DNA of 64,000 nt from Cephalotus follicularis (taxonomy: Eukaryota; Streptophyta; Magnoliopsida; Oxalidales; Cephalotaceae): positions 108,017-172,016 of the forward strand of contig BDDD01001389.1 of the NCBI GenBank assembly GCA_001972305.1, in the 5' to 3' direction. Below the pieces are notes generated by a model. That model was not told the DNA's origin, made no database searches, and saw nothing but the letters and a program-made list of their open reading frames with translations. Shown piece after piece: positions 1-8,999 of the stretch (position 1 is its first letter; each line of letters opens with the position of its first letter). The translations under genes and the position numbers were made by a program.

Positions 1-466
1 GCTCACAGCTCCACCATTAAGTACAAAAACATACCCAGAGACAGATTTGTGATCATCCGGATCACTATCAAAATTGGAGTATGTAAAGCCCTCTAATTTT
101 AGATCACTATCTTTTCCATATATCAAGAACATATCCTGAGTCCTCCTAAGGTACTTCAGGATTCCCTTGACCACTTCCAGTGCTTCTCACTGGGATCAGA
201 CTGAAAATGACTTGTCATACCCAGGGCAAGTGCGACATCAGGCCTAGTACATAACATGGCATACATGATCGACCCTACTGCCGAAGCATAAAGTATCCGA
301 CTCATGCGTGCTCTCTCTTCAGATGTCTGAGGAGACATCTTTCTAGAAAGATGAATTCCTTCACCTATTGGCAATAGGTCTCTCTTGGAATTCTCCATGC
401 CAAACCTCTTCAGCACCTTGCTGATGTACTGGCTTTGGGAAAGCCCAAGCAACCTATTGGATCTAT
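1..466 (-). pseudogene. Copia C1 pol, end of RT and start of RNase H
   Basis: The minus strand encodes the end of a copia reverse transcriptase (LGLSQSQYISKVLKRFGM, then a region ending MYAMLCTRPDVALALG) followed by the RNase H entry (KGILKYLRRTQD, then DDHKSVSGYVFVLNGGAVS). A one-base frameshift lies near 150-165, where HWK should continue into VVKGILKYL. The reading continues directly from the RT fragment right of solo LTR B1 once the 2.8-kb insertion is ignored. The RNase H is cut by the window edge. It is a pseudogene of a reverse-transcription enzyme that would act in the retrotransposon particle. Confidence 0.85.
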
Positions 467-644
467 CCCTGTGTAACGCCCGGTATTTTTGTTTTTCTAA
501 TATTTCATTTTAAGATGTAATCTTAAACTTGGATTAATGAAAAGATTGAGATTTCAAACTCAAAAGATGTGTCCAAACCCTAAATATTGCTTGGGGAAAG
601 AATTGTGTGTGTTAAACTAGGAAACGGTGTTGTTTTGAGGTAAA

Positions 645-797
645 CGCATCGATGTCTTTGGAAAGACGTCGACGCCTATGGAACCGAGATACACGTGAAT
701 GCATGGGCATGCACGTCGACGTAGGGTGAAGACATCGACACCTTCTGGTGAAAGAGTAAAAGACATCGACGTCTAAGGAAAGACGTCGACGCCGTTG
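645..797 (+). repeat. Class 2 TCGA palindrome array, B1 array I
   Basis: Repeated GACRTCGACGYC-type palindromes. Two adjacent pairs have TCGA cores exactly 20 bp apart (near 650/670 and 765/785), with further copies near 715 and 745. It lies about 170-330 bp from the LTR start, where B2, B3 and B4 carry class 1 arrays. Confidence 0.85.
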
Positions 798-1550
798 TAA
801 AGAACATATGTCACGTTATACACTGACAGAGTAACATTCAATGGGTGATGTTTGAGGCATCATCTAGACGCCTTGAGGCACGGGTAGGAGACGTGTTGAT
901 CATGCACAATGGCCTCCTGACCTGCATGACTGAAGAAAGGTGAAGTAGGTAACAAGTGTTACCATGCATGGAACCTGCAAAAGAAAAGAGGAGAAGAAAA
1001 CAAAAGGGAAGGCAGAGTTCTGGGAAAGAGGGAGAGAACACGAGAGTGTTCATTGAATGCAAGGAGAAAGAGGATGGGGGAGCCATCTGCATAAGAACAA
1101 CCCCCTCCCCACCTCTCTCTCTCATTTAAAACACCAAAGGAAAGGAAGAGGAGAAAACCAGTGAGTGTGAGGAAGAGAGAGCCACCATTGTTGAGCTTGA
1201 TTGGAGCTAGAACTTAGAGCTCGTGGGTAGCAGTTGCTGAAAGGATCTTGGAGCTGCTGTGGCCAGAACCTGGGAACTCAAAGAGGTGGACTTACAAGGT
1301 TTCTAACTTGAAACCAGAGGTAGGGGAAAGTGATAATCTTATACATGCATTTTGGGTTTTAGGTTAATGAATACCATTGATGATTTGCATGTTAATGGGT
1401 GAATTGTGATTCTGGACTTGTTGTGATGACTAATGTAATGTACGGAGTGAACATACATGTGCAAATTACATGGATATGTGAATTGGTTTATGTATGGATG
1501 ATTTTGATGATGGCTTGCTGTGTTATAACTATGGAGAAAACGTTCTGGGT

Positions 1551-1650
1551 TGGATAAACGTCGACGTCTACCTGAAGACGTCGATGTCTTCGTGTTCGTA
1601 TGAAAAAGATATCGATGTTTGAGTAAAAGCATCGACGCCTTTTCTGGGTA
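1551..1650 (+). repeat. Class 2 TCGA palindrome array, B1 array II, first part
   Basis: Contains ACGTCGACGTC and GACGTCGATGTC with cores 20 bp apart, then two more spaced copies. It is bracketed by TTCTGGG at about 1543 and again at about 1642, a flank also seen beside arrays in other families. Confidence 0.82.
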
Positions 1651-1857
1651 ATCATAGAACTGTAATGTTTACGGCAGATGGCAATTTAGTCACTTGGGAT
1701 TACATGTTTGATTACGAATTAACGTTCTGGTTACATACTTTGATAACCAGTAGCTTTTCTTACGCCTTGAGAGGTTAAGTTTCGCTTATAGGAGGATTTA
1801 GGGGCTAGATTCTTCCCTCCAGAATCCAGACTCGTGAACTGATACCTCCTGGTATCA

Positions 1858-1985
1858 TAAAGACATCGATGTCGTTGGAAAGACATCGACGTCTTTGGTC
1901 CAAAAACACCTGGGAATAACTGTACATGGGATCGACGCCTTAGGGAAAAGACGTCGACGTCCTGGGGATAGACATCGACGCCTAT
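1858..1985 (+). repeat. Class 2 TCGA palindrome array, B1 array II, second part
   Basis: Five GACRTCGAYG-type palindromes. Core-to-core distances read by eye are 20 bp for the first pair and 22 and 21 bp for the last three. Confidence 0.82.
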
Positions 1986-2164
1986 CCTCCTGATCAATGG
2001 AATTTCACTCGAATGGGACCCGCTAGACCCGAAATGACTCTAGAAACGATCTTAGATCCATTCTGAGCATATGTTTGCATTATTATTGTAAATTGCAATA
2101 TGGTTGATTTCTAAAAGTGTTAACCATTTTGAAAAGCTTGCATGATTTTTATAATCATTATTGT

Positions 2165-2396
2165 GCGAAAATGTATATTTGTCAACATATGAATATATAT
2201 ATTTTCGAAATGATTGGGGGAGTATTTTCCAATGAAGGAGAAATGTTTTAAAGGATAGATTATGCAATCAAATGTATTGTGCGAAAATGTATATTTGTCA
2301 ACATATGAATTTATATATTTTCGAAATGATTGGGGGAGTATTTCCAAAGACGGAGAAATGTTTTAAAAGATTGATTATACAATCAAATGTATTGTT
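2165..2396 (+). repeat. 116-bp tandem duplication in LTR B1
   Basis: Two adjacent copies (2165-2280 and 2281-2396), each beginning GCGAAAATGTATATTTGTC and differing at a handful of positions. The duplication lies in the U5-side part of the LTR. The short open frames here arise from the repeated AT-rich sequence and are not genes. Confidence 0.9.
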
Positions 2397-3117
2397 TTAA
2401 GTTTTATAACTTATCACAACTTGTGAACGGAGTAATATATTTTAAACAAATATATGTGATCAAGTAATCATATTTTATTTCTTGACTTGTACTGTGCAAT
2501 GCTTGTGCCCGTTGATTACTCAGCCGCTGTGCTAGTAACTTGATGTTGGTTTAGCCGCCGTGCTAAGCAACATACGGAGGACTTGCTCCAAAACCGTTCG
2601 CAAACGGGGATGGGGTAAGAGTGCATGACGTTGGGGCCAGGAGGTGGCGACGGTTATGACGACTTGTTTGTCTGGTTCCTTTTGGGACATACTTGTTGCT
2701 TGTGTTGATATAACTTATGAGGTTATACTTGTACTGTGAATGCACATATTTTTATATGTATATACGGAGATATAATTATTGTGAAAAATCACATGTCATA
2801 CTGCATCATAATGCATTCATTCATGATACTCATTATCATATACCTCGAACTGTATTTATAAGTTTATTCACTTAGCCGAGTGAGGACAAAGGCTAACCCC
2901 TACTGTAACAGATTGATGCAGTGGGTTTTGATATGGAGCATGCAAGGAGACTTAAGGAGAAGACTAAGCTATTTCTCTTATTTCTTGTACTGAATAATGA
3001 ACAATGACTATGTAATCGGATTATTGTAACATGGGTTATTTGTTATCTCGTACTGTATTTTCGCGCTCCGTTTTTGGGCGATCGACAATGATGTTGGGTT
3101 TTATATAAACTTGTTGG

Positions 3118-3145
3118 GCATCACGTAGTATGGGATGCGTGATGC
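3118..3145 (+). other. Conserved LTR hairpin, B1 copy
   Basis: A perfect 8-bp stem (GCATCACG/CGTGATGC) around the 12-nt loop TAGTATGGGATG, about 140 bp before the LTR end. The loop is nearly invariant in all five Gypsy-B LTRs while the stem sequence varies. Confidence 0.75.
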
Positions 3146-3292
3146 AATATTTAAATTCAGCTTTTATATGAATGCTTCCGCTAACGAGAAATTTATTTAT
3201 TGGTAAATTTGCATGAGCTGGATTATTTTATGTTGATTGCCTTACCACTTTATATGTTGTCTTAATATGGAAAAACGGGGTGTGACACCCTG

Positions 3293-5846
3293 AAGATCCT
3301 AATACCCAGTATATAGGTGGCTTCTCCCAAATCTTTCATGGAAAAATTCTTAGTTAGCCATATCTTTGCAGACTGTAACATCCCAACATCATTCCCAATG
3401 AGTAGAATGTCATCTACATATAGCACTAAGAAAATGATACTAGGACCCTCTTACTTTCGATAAACACAGGGCTCATCTACATTTTTAACGAAGTCAAAAG
3501 CTTTGACTGCTCCATCAAAACGTAGATTCCAGCTACGAGATGCTTGCTATAGTCCATAAATGGACCGTTCGAGCTTGCACACCATGTGCGGGTGCTCGGA
3601 AGATGTAAACCCCTCGGGTTGGGACATATAAATATCCTCTTCAAGACGCCCATTGAAGAATGCCGTCTTGATATCCATTTGCCATATCTCATAATCATAA
3701 TGAGCAGCAATAGCAAGCAAAATCCTAATAGATTTAAGCATGGCGACATGTGAGAAAGTCTCAGTATAGTCGACTCCATGTTGTTGCCTATACCCTTTCG
3801 CCACTAATCGAGCTTTATAAGTCTCGATTTTTCCATCTGTATTCATCTTCTTCTTGAAGATCCATTTGCAGCCCATAGGCACTATGCCTTCGGGTGCTTC
3901 AACCAAATTCCATACTTGGTTGGAGTATAGGGAATCCATCTCGGATTTCATGGCTCCTAGCCATGCTTCAGATTCAGTTCCTTGCACTGCCTCTAAGTAG
4001 CTAGTAGGCTCTTCATCTTCAATGATGTTTATCTCATCAGTACCATCAATGAGGAAACCATACCTCTCAGGTGCTAATGGGATTCTGCCTGATCTCCTCA
4101 AAAGAGTTTTGCCTAACTGAGAACCATTCTCAGCCTGAGATCCAATCTCAGCTGTGTCTATTGAAGGTCTAACCTCCAACTCCTCCATCTCCTGTGTGGT
4201 GTCTACCTGTGGCAACTCCTTGAGTTCCACCTTACTCCCACTGTTTCCTTCAAGAAGGTATTCCTTCTCTAGGAACACAGCATTTTGCGAAACAAATATC
4301 TTTTGTTCGCTAGGGTGGTAGAAGTAGTATCATTTTGTTTCTTTAGGATACCCCACAAACCTGCAACGGTCCGACCGCGTTTCCAGCTTAGCTGCGTCAA
4401 GCCTCTTGACATAAGCAGGACAGCCCCAAACCTTCAAATGGCTTAGGCTGAGTTTCCTCCCTGACCATACCTGGTATGGAGTAGAAGGCACAGAGTTGGA
4501 TAGGACTCTATGTCCTGGATATCAAGGAGATCATCCTTAACCAACTGTGATAGTCTAGCATCACTAAGATGACCAAGTCTACAGTGCCAGGTATAGGTTT
4601 TATTTAACTCAGTTTCTCTTTGTCTTTTCTTATTACTTTGCTCTATGGATAGGACTTTGGATTGTGCAATATTTAAGACAAATAATCCATTGTCGATAAA
4701 ACCTTTACCGACACAAACATTGTCAGAATAAACAAAACATTGAATGTCTTGGAATCTGAGCTCCAAGCCCAAATTACATAAGTGTGAAATACTTATAATA
4801 TTCCTTACAATGTTTGAGATGAAATAACAAGGATCAAGTGTCAATACATGACCATTACATAAAGTAATATCATAAATCCCTACAGCTTCAGCGATGATCC
4901 TAGATCCATCCCCAAGCCGTAAGTCCAAGTCTCCAGTTCTAAGCTTTCTAACTTTCCTTAGTCCCTCCAATGAATATCAAAGGTTAGTTCCACATTCAGT
5001 ATCCAATACCCATGAAGAACTACTATTCAAAGCTAGATTTAGTTCAATCATGAACATACCTGATGTACTTGCACCATAAAAAACATCAGAAGAGACTCCA
5101 GCACCAGTAAGTCGACAATCCTTTTTCCAGTGTCCGGTCTTACCACACTGGAAACAAGTACCCTCAGCCGCCAGCTGCTTCATTCGATTCTTGGCATCGC
5201 TCCCACTAGCTCCAAGCTTGCCTTCCTGGGTTGGGATCTTTGACTTCTTAGAGTCAAGATTGTCCTCTGTCATTCTCAACATAGAAACTAACTCAGTAAG
5301 AGTTACTTCTATCTCGATCAAGTGAAAATATTCCACAAACGTTGAGAAATTTCCAGGGAAGGATGTAAGGATAAGATCTATCTGTAGATCGTGATCCATG
5401 ACAAACCCTAATTGAGTAAGCTGCTCAATAATGTTTATCATCTCCAGTCCATGATCATGGTCCGAAGCTCCCTCTGGCATCTGCCCCTTGAAGAGTTTGC
5501 ATGAGAGATTAAGCCTCCGAGTCCTAGACCCGGCCCCATACATCTCCTCGAGATCAATTAGTATAGCGGTTAAGGTCTCAATCTTCTCATACTTACGTTG
5601 TAGCTCCGGTGTCATCCCCAAAAGGGAGATACACCGAGCATGCTCGTCGTCCTCCAACCATATGGCCAGACGATCGCACTCATCAGGCGTAGGATCATCA
5701 CCTAGTGATGGAGGCCCTCATTTCATCACATACGCCAATTTATTGGCCGTTAGGATGAATTTGAGGTTACGTTCCCAATTGATGAAGTTTGGGCCCATCA
5801 ATTTATTTGTCTCTAGCATGTGGGACATAGCAGATTGTAAAGCCAT
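3293..5846 (-). pseudogene. Copia C1 gag-protease-integrase remnant-RT
   Basis: Minus strand. Gag starts at 5846 (MALQSAMSHMLE); a UBN2-type gag follows, with an intact zinc knuckle CFQCGKTGHWKKDC near 5130. The protease site reads DTE instead of DTG (4995-5003). The pre-integrase zinc region (WHCRLGHL) joins at about 4490 straight to the integrase C-terminal part (TPYQVW...KVWGCPAYVKRL), so the DDE catalytic core is missing. RT follows, with KARLVAKGYRQ, WQMDIKTAFFNG and YVDD at 3409-3420. Stops include TGA at 5718-5720 inside gag and one after YRK near 3470; frameshifts split the rest. The RT is interrupted after ILGIRI by solo LTR B1. The product would have been a copia polyprotein; it is now nonfunctional. 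Confidence 0.9.
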
Positions 5847-6201
5847 ATTATAGCAACCTAGATAAGGAAATATTAAGTTGAGTCAGCATCTATTCCAATT
5901 TTAATATATGACAACCATAACACTTGGTCTTTATTGCTTATGGTTTCTCCCACTATTGTAATCGTATCCCATACCCCCATATGGAATTCGAGAAGTCCAA
6001 CTTCCTAGTGGGGATTGGAATCCATCGCAATCATATTATAGCCTCATATAGGGCATGACAAACTATAACATATCCAATGGGTAGGCTCTCTTGCCAATTT
6101 GTATCCAATACAAGATCCGATCATAGTATTCGGCCTTAGATTCAATATGGCCTCAGCTAGGGCATGACAAACCATCAGAATCTTGATAAGTCAGGTACCC
6201 A

Positions 6202-6273
6202 CAATTTTCATTGGAATGCACTAGTTTTAACACCCACCAATTTTCATTGGAATGCACTAGTTTTAACACCCAC
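6202..6273. repeat. 36-bp tandem duplication in the C1 leader
   Basis: Two adjacent identical units (6202-6237 and 6238-6273) beginning CAATTTTCATTGGAATGCAC. C2 carries a single copy near 23273, so the duplication is specific to C1. Confidence 0.92.
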
Positions 6274-7163
6274 ACGTAGGCGTGTCCAAGTGCTAAAACA
6301 TAGCCACCCTTTGCGGTGCCCAACACCGACGTTGACATAATATTCCCAAGTCATCAGCCTCAGCTAGGGCATGACAAACCAACAACCCAGAAACACTACT
6401 CAACAAAAATTGTGGAAGGCCACGGGGAACCACTCCACGGGTTCCTACGTTAGGACTTATTATTGAAGTGAGGGAATTTGTGGTCCTAAGTTTTAAATAC
6501 CATGCCATTAATTAATTCATTGGTTGTATTAGCCAATTCCAATTAATTACGGCTTATCATGCAAGACGTTTATCTTATGCACCTTGGATATATTTCTAAA
6601 ATATGTCAATGGATTGGCAAGGACAATATTAGTATTAACTTGAGCCCAAAGTCACTACTAGGTCTTCCTAGGTGTAAAGATTTAAATCTATTTATTACAA
6701 CAATAACCATGCATACATGGCCTTCAAAAGTCTTGTACTCCATTTCTCCTTTCTGCCATCTCTCCTTGAAAGGTCTTCTTTTACATAAAAGTAGTTTACA
6801 TTTTTCAAAGAAAAATTACATTTAAAAATTACAAGGAGAAATAACAAAAGTAAGAAAAAATAAATGGTGCACGCAGGCACCTTATTACAGACCTTTAAAA
6901 ATAATAAATAAATCCATCCACACAAAGAAAACCATAAACTAGGTCTATGTCCTTTTCCGGGCCATCCATTGTGCATAAGACTTATATAATATCCAATATT
7001 ATAAAACACAAATAAAACAAATACCATAAATAATAACCAATCAAACAATTTAATTTAAGGATTGTTAACTGATCAAACACCCATTAAATCAAGCAATGAT
7101 TTTTGATTTTCTAAGTGTCAAAATGTATAAAATCCAATTTTATTAAAAACAGTTTTTTTAAGA

Positions 7164-7411
7164 CATCGACGCCTTTCAAAAAGCGTCGATGGATTTCATG
7201 AAAACTGTTGAAAAAAAAAGGCATCGATGCATAACACAAGCATCGATGCATTTCACAAGAACTATTGAAAAAGGCATCGACGTGTATCAACAACATCGAC
7301 GCGTTTCACGAAAACATGAACAAGACATCGACGTCTATCAAGAACGTCGACGTGTTTCCTGGGAACATGAACAAGACATCGACGTCTATCAAGAACATCG
7401 ATGTCTTTAAC
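7164..7411. repeat. Class 2 TCGA array as a ~52-bp higher-order repeat, C1 leader
   Basis: Ten RTCGAY palindromes arranged in five pairs. Within a pair the cores are about 19-21 bp apart; pairs repeat every 50-59 bp with a shared spacer resembling GAACATGAACAAGACATCGA. The last two units are nearly identical. The array lies directly inside the primer-binding-site end of the leader. Confidence 0.85.
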
Positions 7412-7688
7412 CCCCTGGGCAGTTTTTGCATTTCAAAAATGCAGAAAATAATGGTTTAGACTTTGGCATTCCAATCTGGCAATCCAAACTGCACTATGCA
7501 TGTTCGAAACATAATTCTAAACACATTATATCAAATTCACCAGGTCAAAAACACAATGAAATCCAATTTCATGCAATTTTCACTAAGGCACTTTGAAAAT
7601 CTAGTTTGATCATAAAACACATCCATTAATTAAACCATTAATCAGTTCATTATATAAGGCATAAATTCAATCAAGGATGATGAGGGAC

Positions 7689-7700
7689 TCTCTAATACCA
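7689..7700 (-). other. Primer-binding site of copia C1
   Basis: On the minus strand reads TGGTATTAGAGA, one base inside the LTR. It matches the initiator Met tRNA 3' end (canonical TGGTATCAGAG) except for one C-to-T change. It fixes the orientation of the element. Confidence 0.85.
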
Positions 7701-7701
7701 C

Positions 7702-8999
7702 TGCTGGAAACGGATAAACCGAATCTGGAGCCTAAGATGGACAAAGGCATATAGGGTGTAGAACAAAACAAAACATACAATCATGGCAGCGGAATAACAC
7801 CCAATTAAAATAAAAAATAGTCCATAAGGCATGTCCACAGACCACATGGATCACCACATCATCAACAGAATTGAATTAGTGTCACCATATCAAACAATGG
7901 TAACACACAAGCATGGCAAGAAGAGAAGGACCAAGATATATATCAGTGGGTGAAGGCTCCTTCTTTCTTTGCCGCTACACGCTTGAGTAGATTCCCTCTT
8001 TAATCTTCTCCAAGTCTCTGGAACAACAAGCAATCCAACCAGCAATAACCAAGAACAAAGTGTATGAACTCTCTCTCTCTCACTAAGCTTAGAAAAGGTA
8101 AATTGATATTGACCAATGAAGTCAATAATCAAACCACCCTAGATAAGCTCTTGCTTGGTGTATCACAGATGAAAGGAACACACTATGCAGAGAGTAAATC
8201 GAAGTCATTTGCCCAGCAAAAACTCTAACTTTTTTCTTCGCCCCATTTTCTGCAGAAAATGCTTATTACTAGCCCTCATATTCTCTCTCCCACTCTCCCA
8301 TTCACTTAAGATCATGGTCCTCACACCAACAGAGTCTGTGGCCATGATCCCCACGTTCCCATAACATGCAAGAACAGGAGATGGATGCTGGATATGAGAG
8401 AAAACATGCCCACGAAGTGAGCTCGTGCACAGGTTGCACGTTCTGCTCAAAGACGTCGACGTCTTCCAAAGGACATCGACGCCCATGCAATGTGGCACTA
8501 AAACATCGACGCTTTCTAAAAGACATCGACCTCTTTAAAAATGTTAAGCATCGACGTCGTTCTAAAAGACATCGATGTCTTTGTCTGGCCAGTGAAGCAT
8601 TAAGCGTCTAACTCTTTTAGTGATCTCATGTACCCTTCGAATATTGGTTAAGTAAGATCAAACATATGTGTTTCCACAAAATGCAAAATACACATAACCG
8701 ATATTTGACACCAAGACTTAATATGTCCAACATATTAAAGATCTAATCATTATAAGGCAGGGACCCTTTAAAAAGGTAACCAGTCTCACAGCCTCCATGC
8801 CAGGCATCCAACCTTATGTCAGAGCATCACTAGTATAAGTAGGTAATTAATAAACTACTTCAATTATGTGATAAAATACAAGTGATATGTCCATAACATA
8901 TTTAGCACGCATCATATATAAGGAATAAGATTGTTTCATACAATAACAGATATAAAATGAAAGTTCATCCAATGGCTTGTCGGGTCACTATATCTAACA
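7702..8999 (-). mobile_element. 5' LTR of copia C1, internally deleted
   Basis: 1298 bp. On the minus strand it starts TGTTAGATATAG and ends CCAGCA just before the primer-binding site. Compared with C3 it lacks about 870 bp: after GGGACCCTTTAAAA near 8770 it jumps to the block beginning AGGTAACCAGTCTCAC, which in C3 lies about 880 bp further on. It carries a class 2 TCGA array. Confidence 0.85.
8450..8583. repeat. Class 2 TCGA palindrome array in the C1 LTR
   Basis: Six ACRTCGACG/ATG palindromes in three pairs; core spacings are 20, 20 and 21 bp within pairs. It is the copia counterpart of the arrays in Gypsy-B LTRs. Confidence 0.85.

Larger units (their letters stand above)
472..3287 (+). 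mobile_element. Solo LTR B1 of Gypsy-B
   Basis: A 2816-bp unit starting TGTAACGCCC and ending GGGTGTGACA, flanked by the perfect 5-bp duplication CCCTG (467-471 and 3288-3292). It contains no pol sequence, so it is a solo LTR left by LTR-LTR recombination. It splits the copia C1 reverse transcriptase. Its 3' part shares short conserved blocks with LTRs B2-B5 (a TTAGCC...GGCTAA hairpin, a TAGTATGGGATG hairpin loop, CTTCCGC, the AACGGGGTGTGACA end), while most of the rest has diverged. It carries class 2 TCGA palindrome arrays and a 116-bp tandem duplication. Short open frames within it have no recognisable domain. Confidence 0.93.
5847..7685 (-). other. Noncoding leader of copia C1
   Basis: About 1.84 kb between the primer-binding site and the gag start, with no credible coding frame. 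C2 has the same long leader (about 1.7 kb once solo LTR B3 is removed), so the length is a family trait. It contains three spaced copies of GGGCATGACAAAC (near 6051, 6160 and 6367), a 36-bp tandem duplication and a TCGA palindrome array. Confidence 0.75.
1..8999 (-). mobile_element. Ty1/copia retrotransposon C1, 3' end beyond the window
   Basis: Minus-strand copia element. Read from high to low coordinates it has a 5' LTR (7702-8999), an initiator-Met primer-binding site, a leader of about 1.8 kb, gag, protease, a remnant integrase, reverse transcriptase and RNase H running off the left edge. The domain order PR-IN-RT-RH is diagnostic of Ty1/copia. The LTR edge at 8999 abuts gypsy B2 gag in the middle of a domain, so C1 most likely inserted into B2, with the rest of B2 (5' LTR, gag start) left of the window. 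The body is interrupted by solo LTR B1 at 472-3287. The element is dead: stops, frameshifts and a lost integrase core. C2 and C3 are relatives from the same family. Confidence 0.88.
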
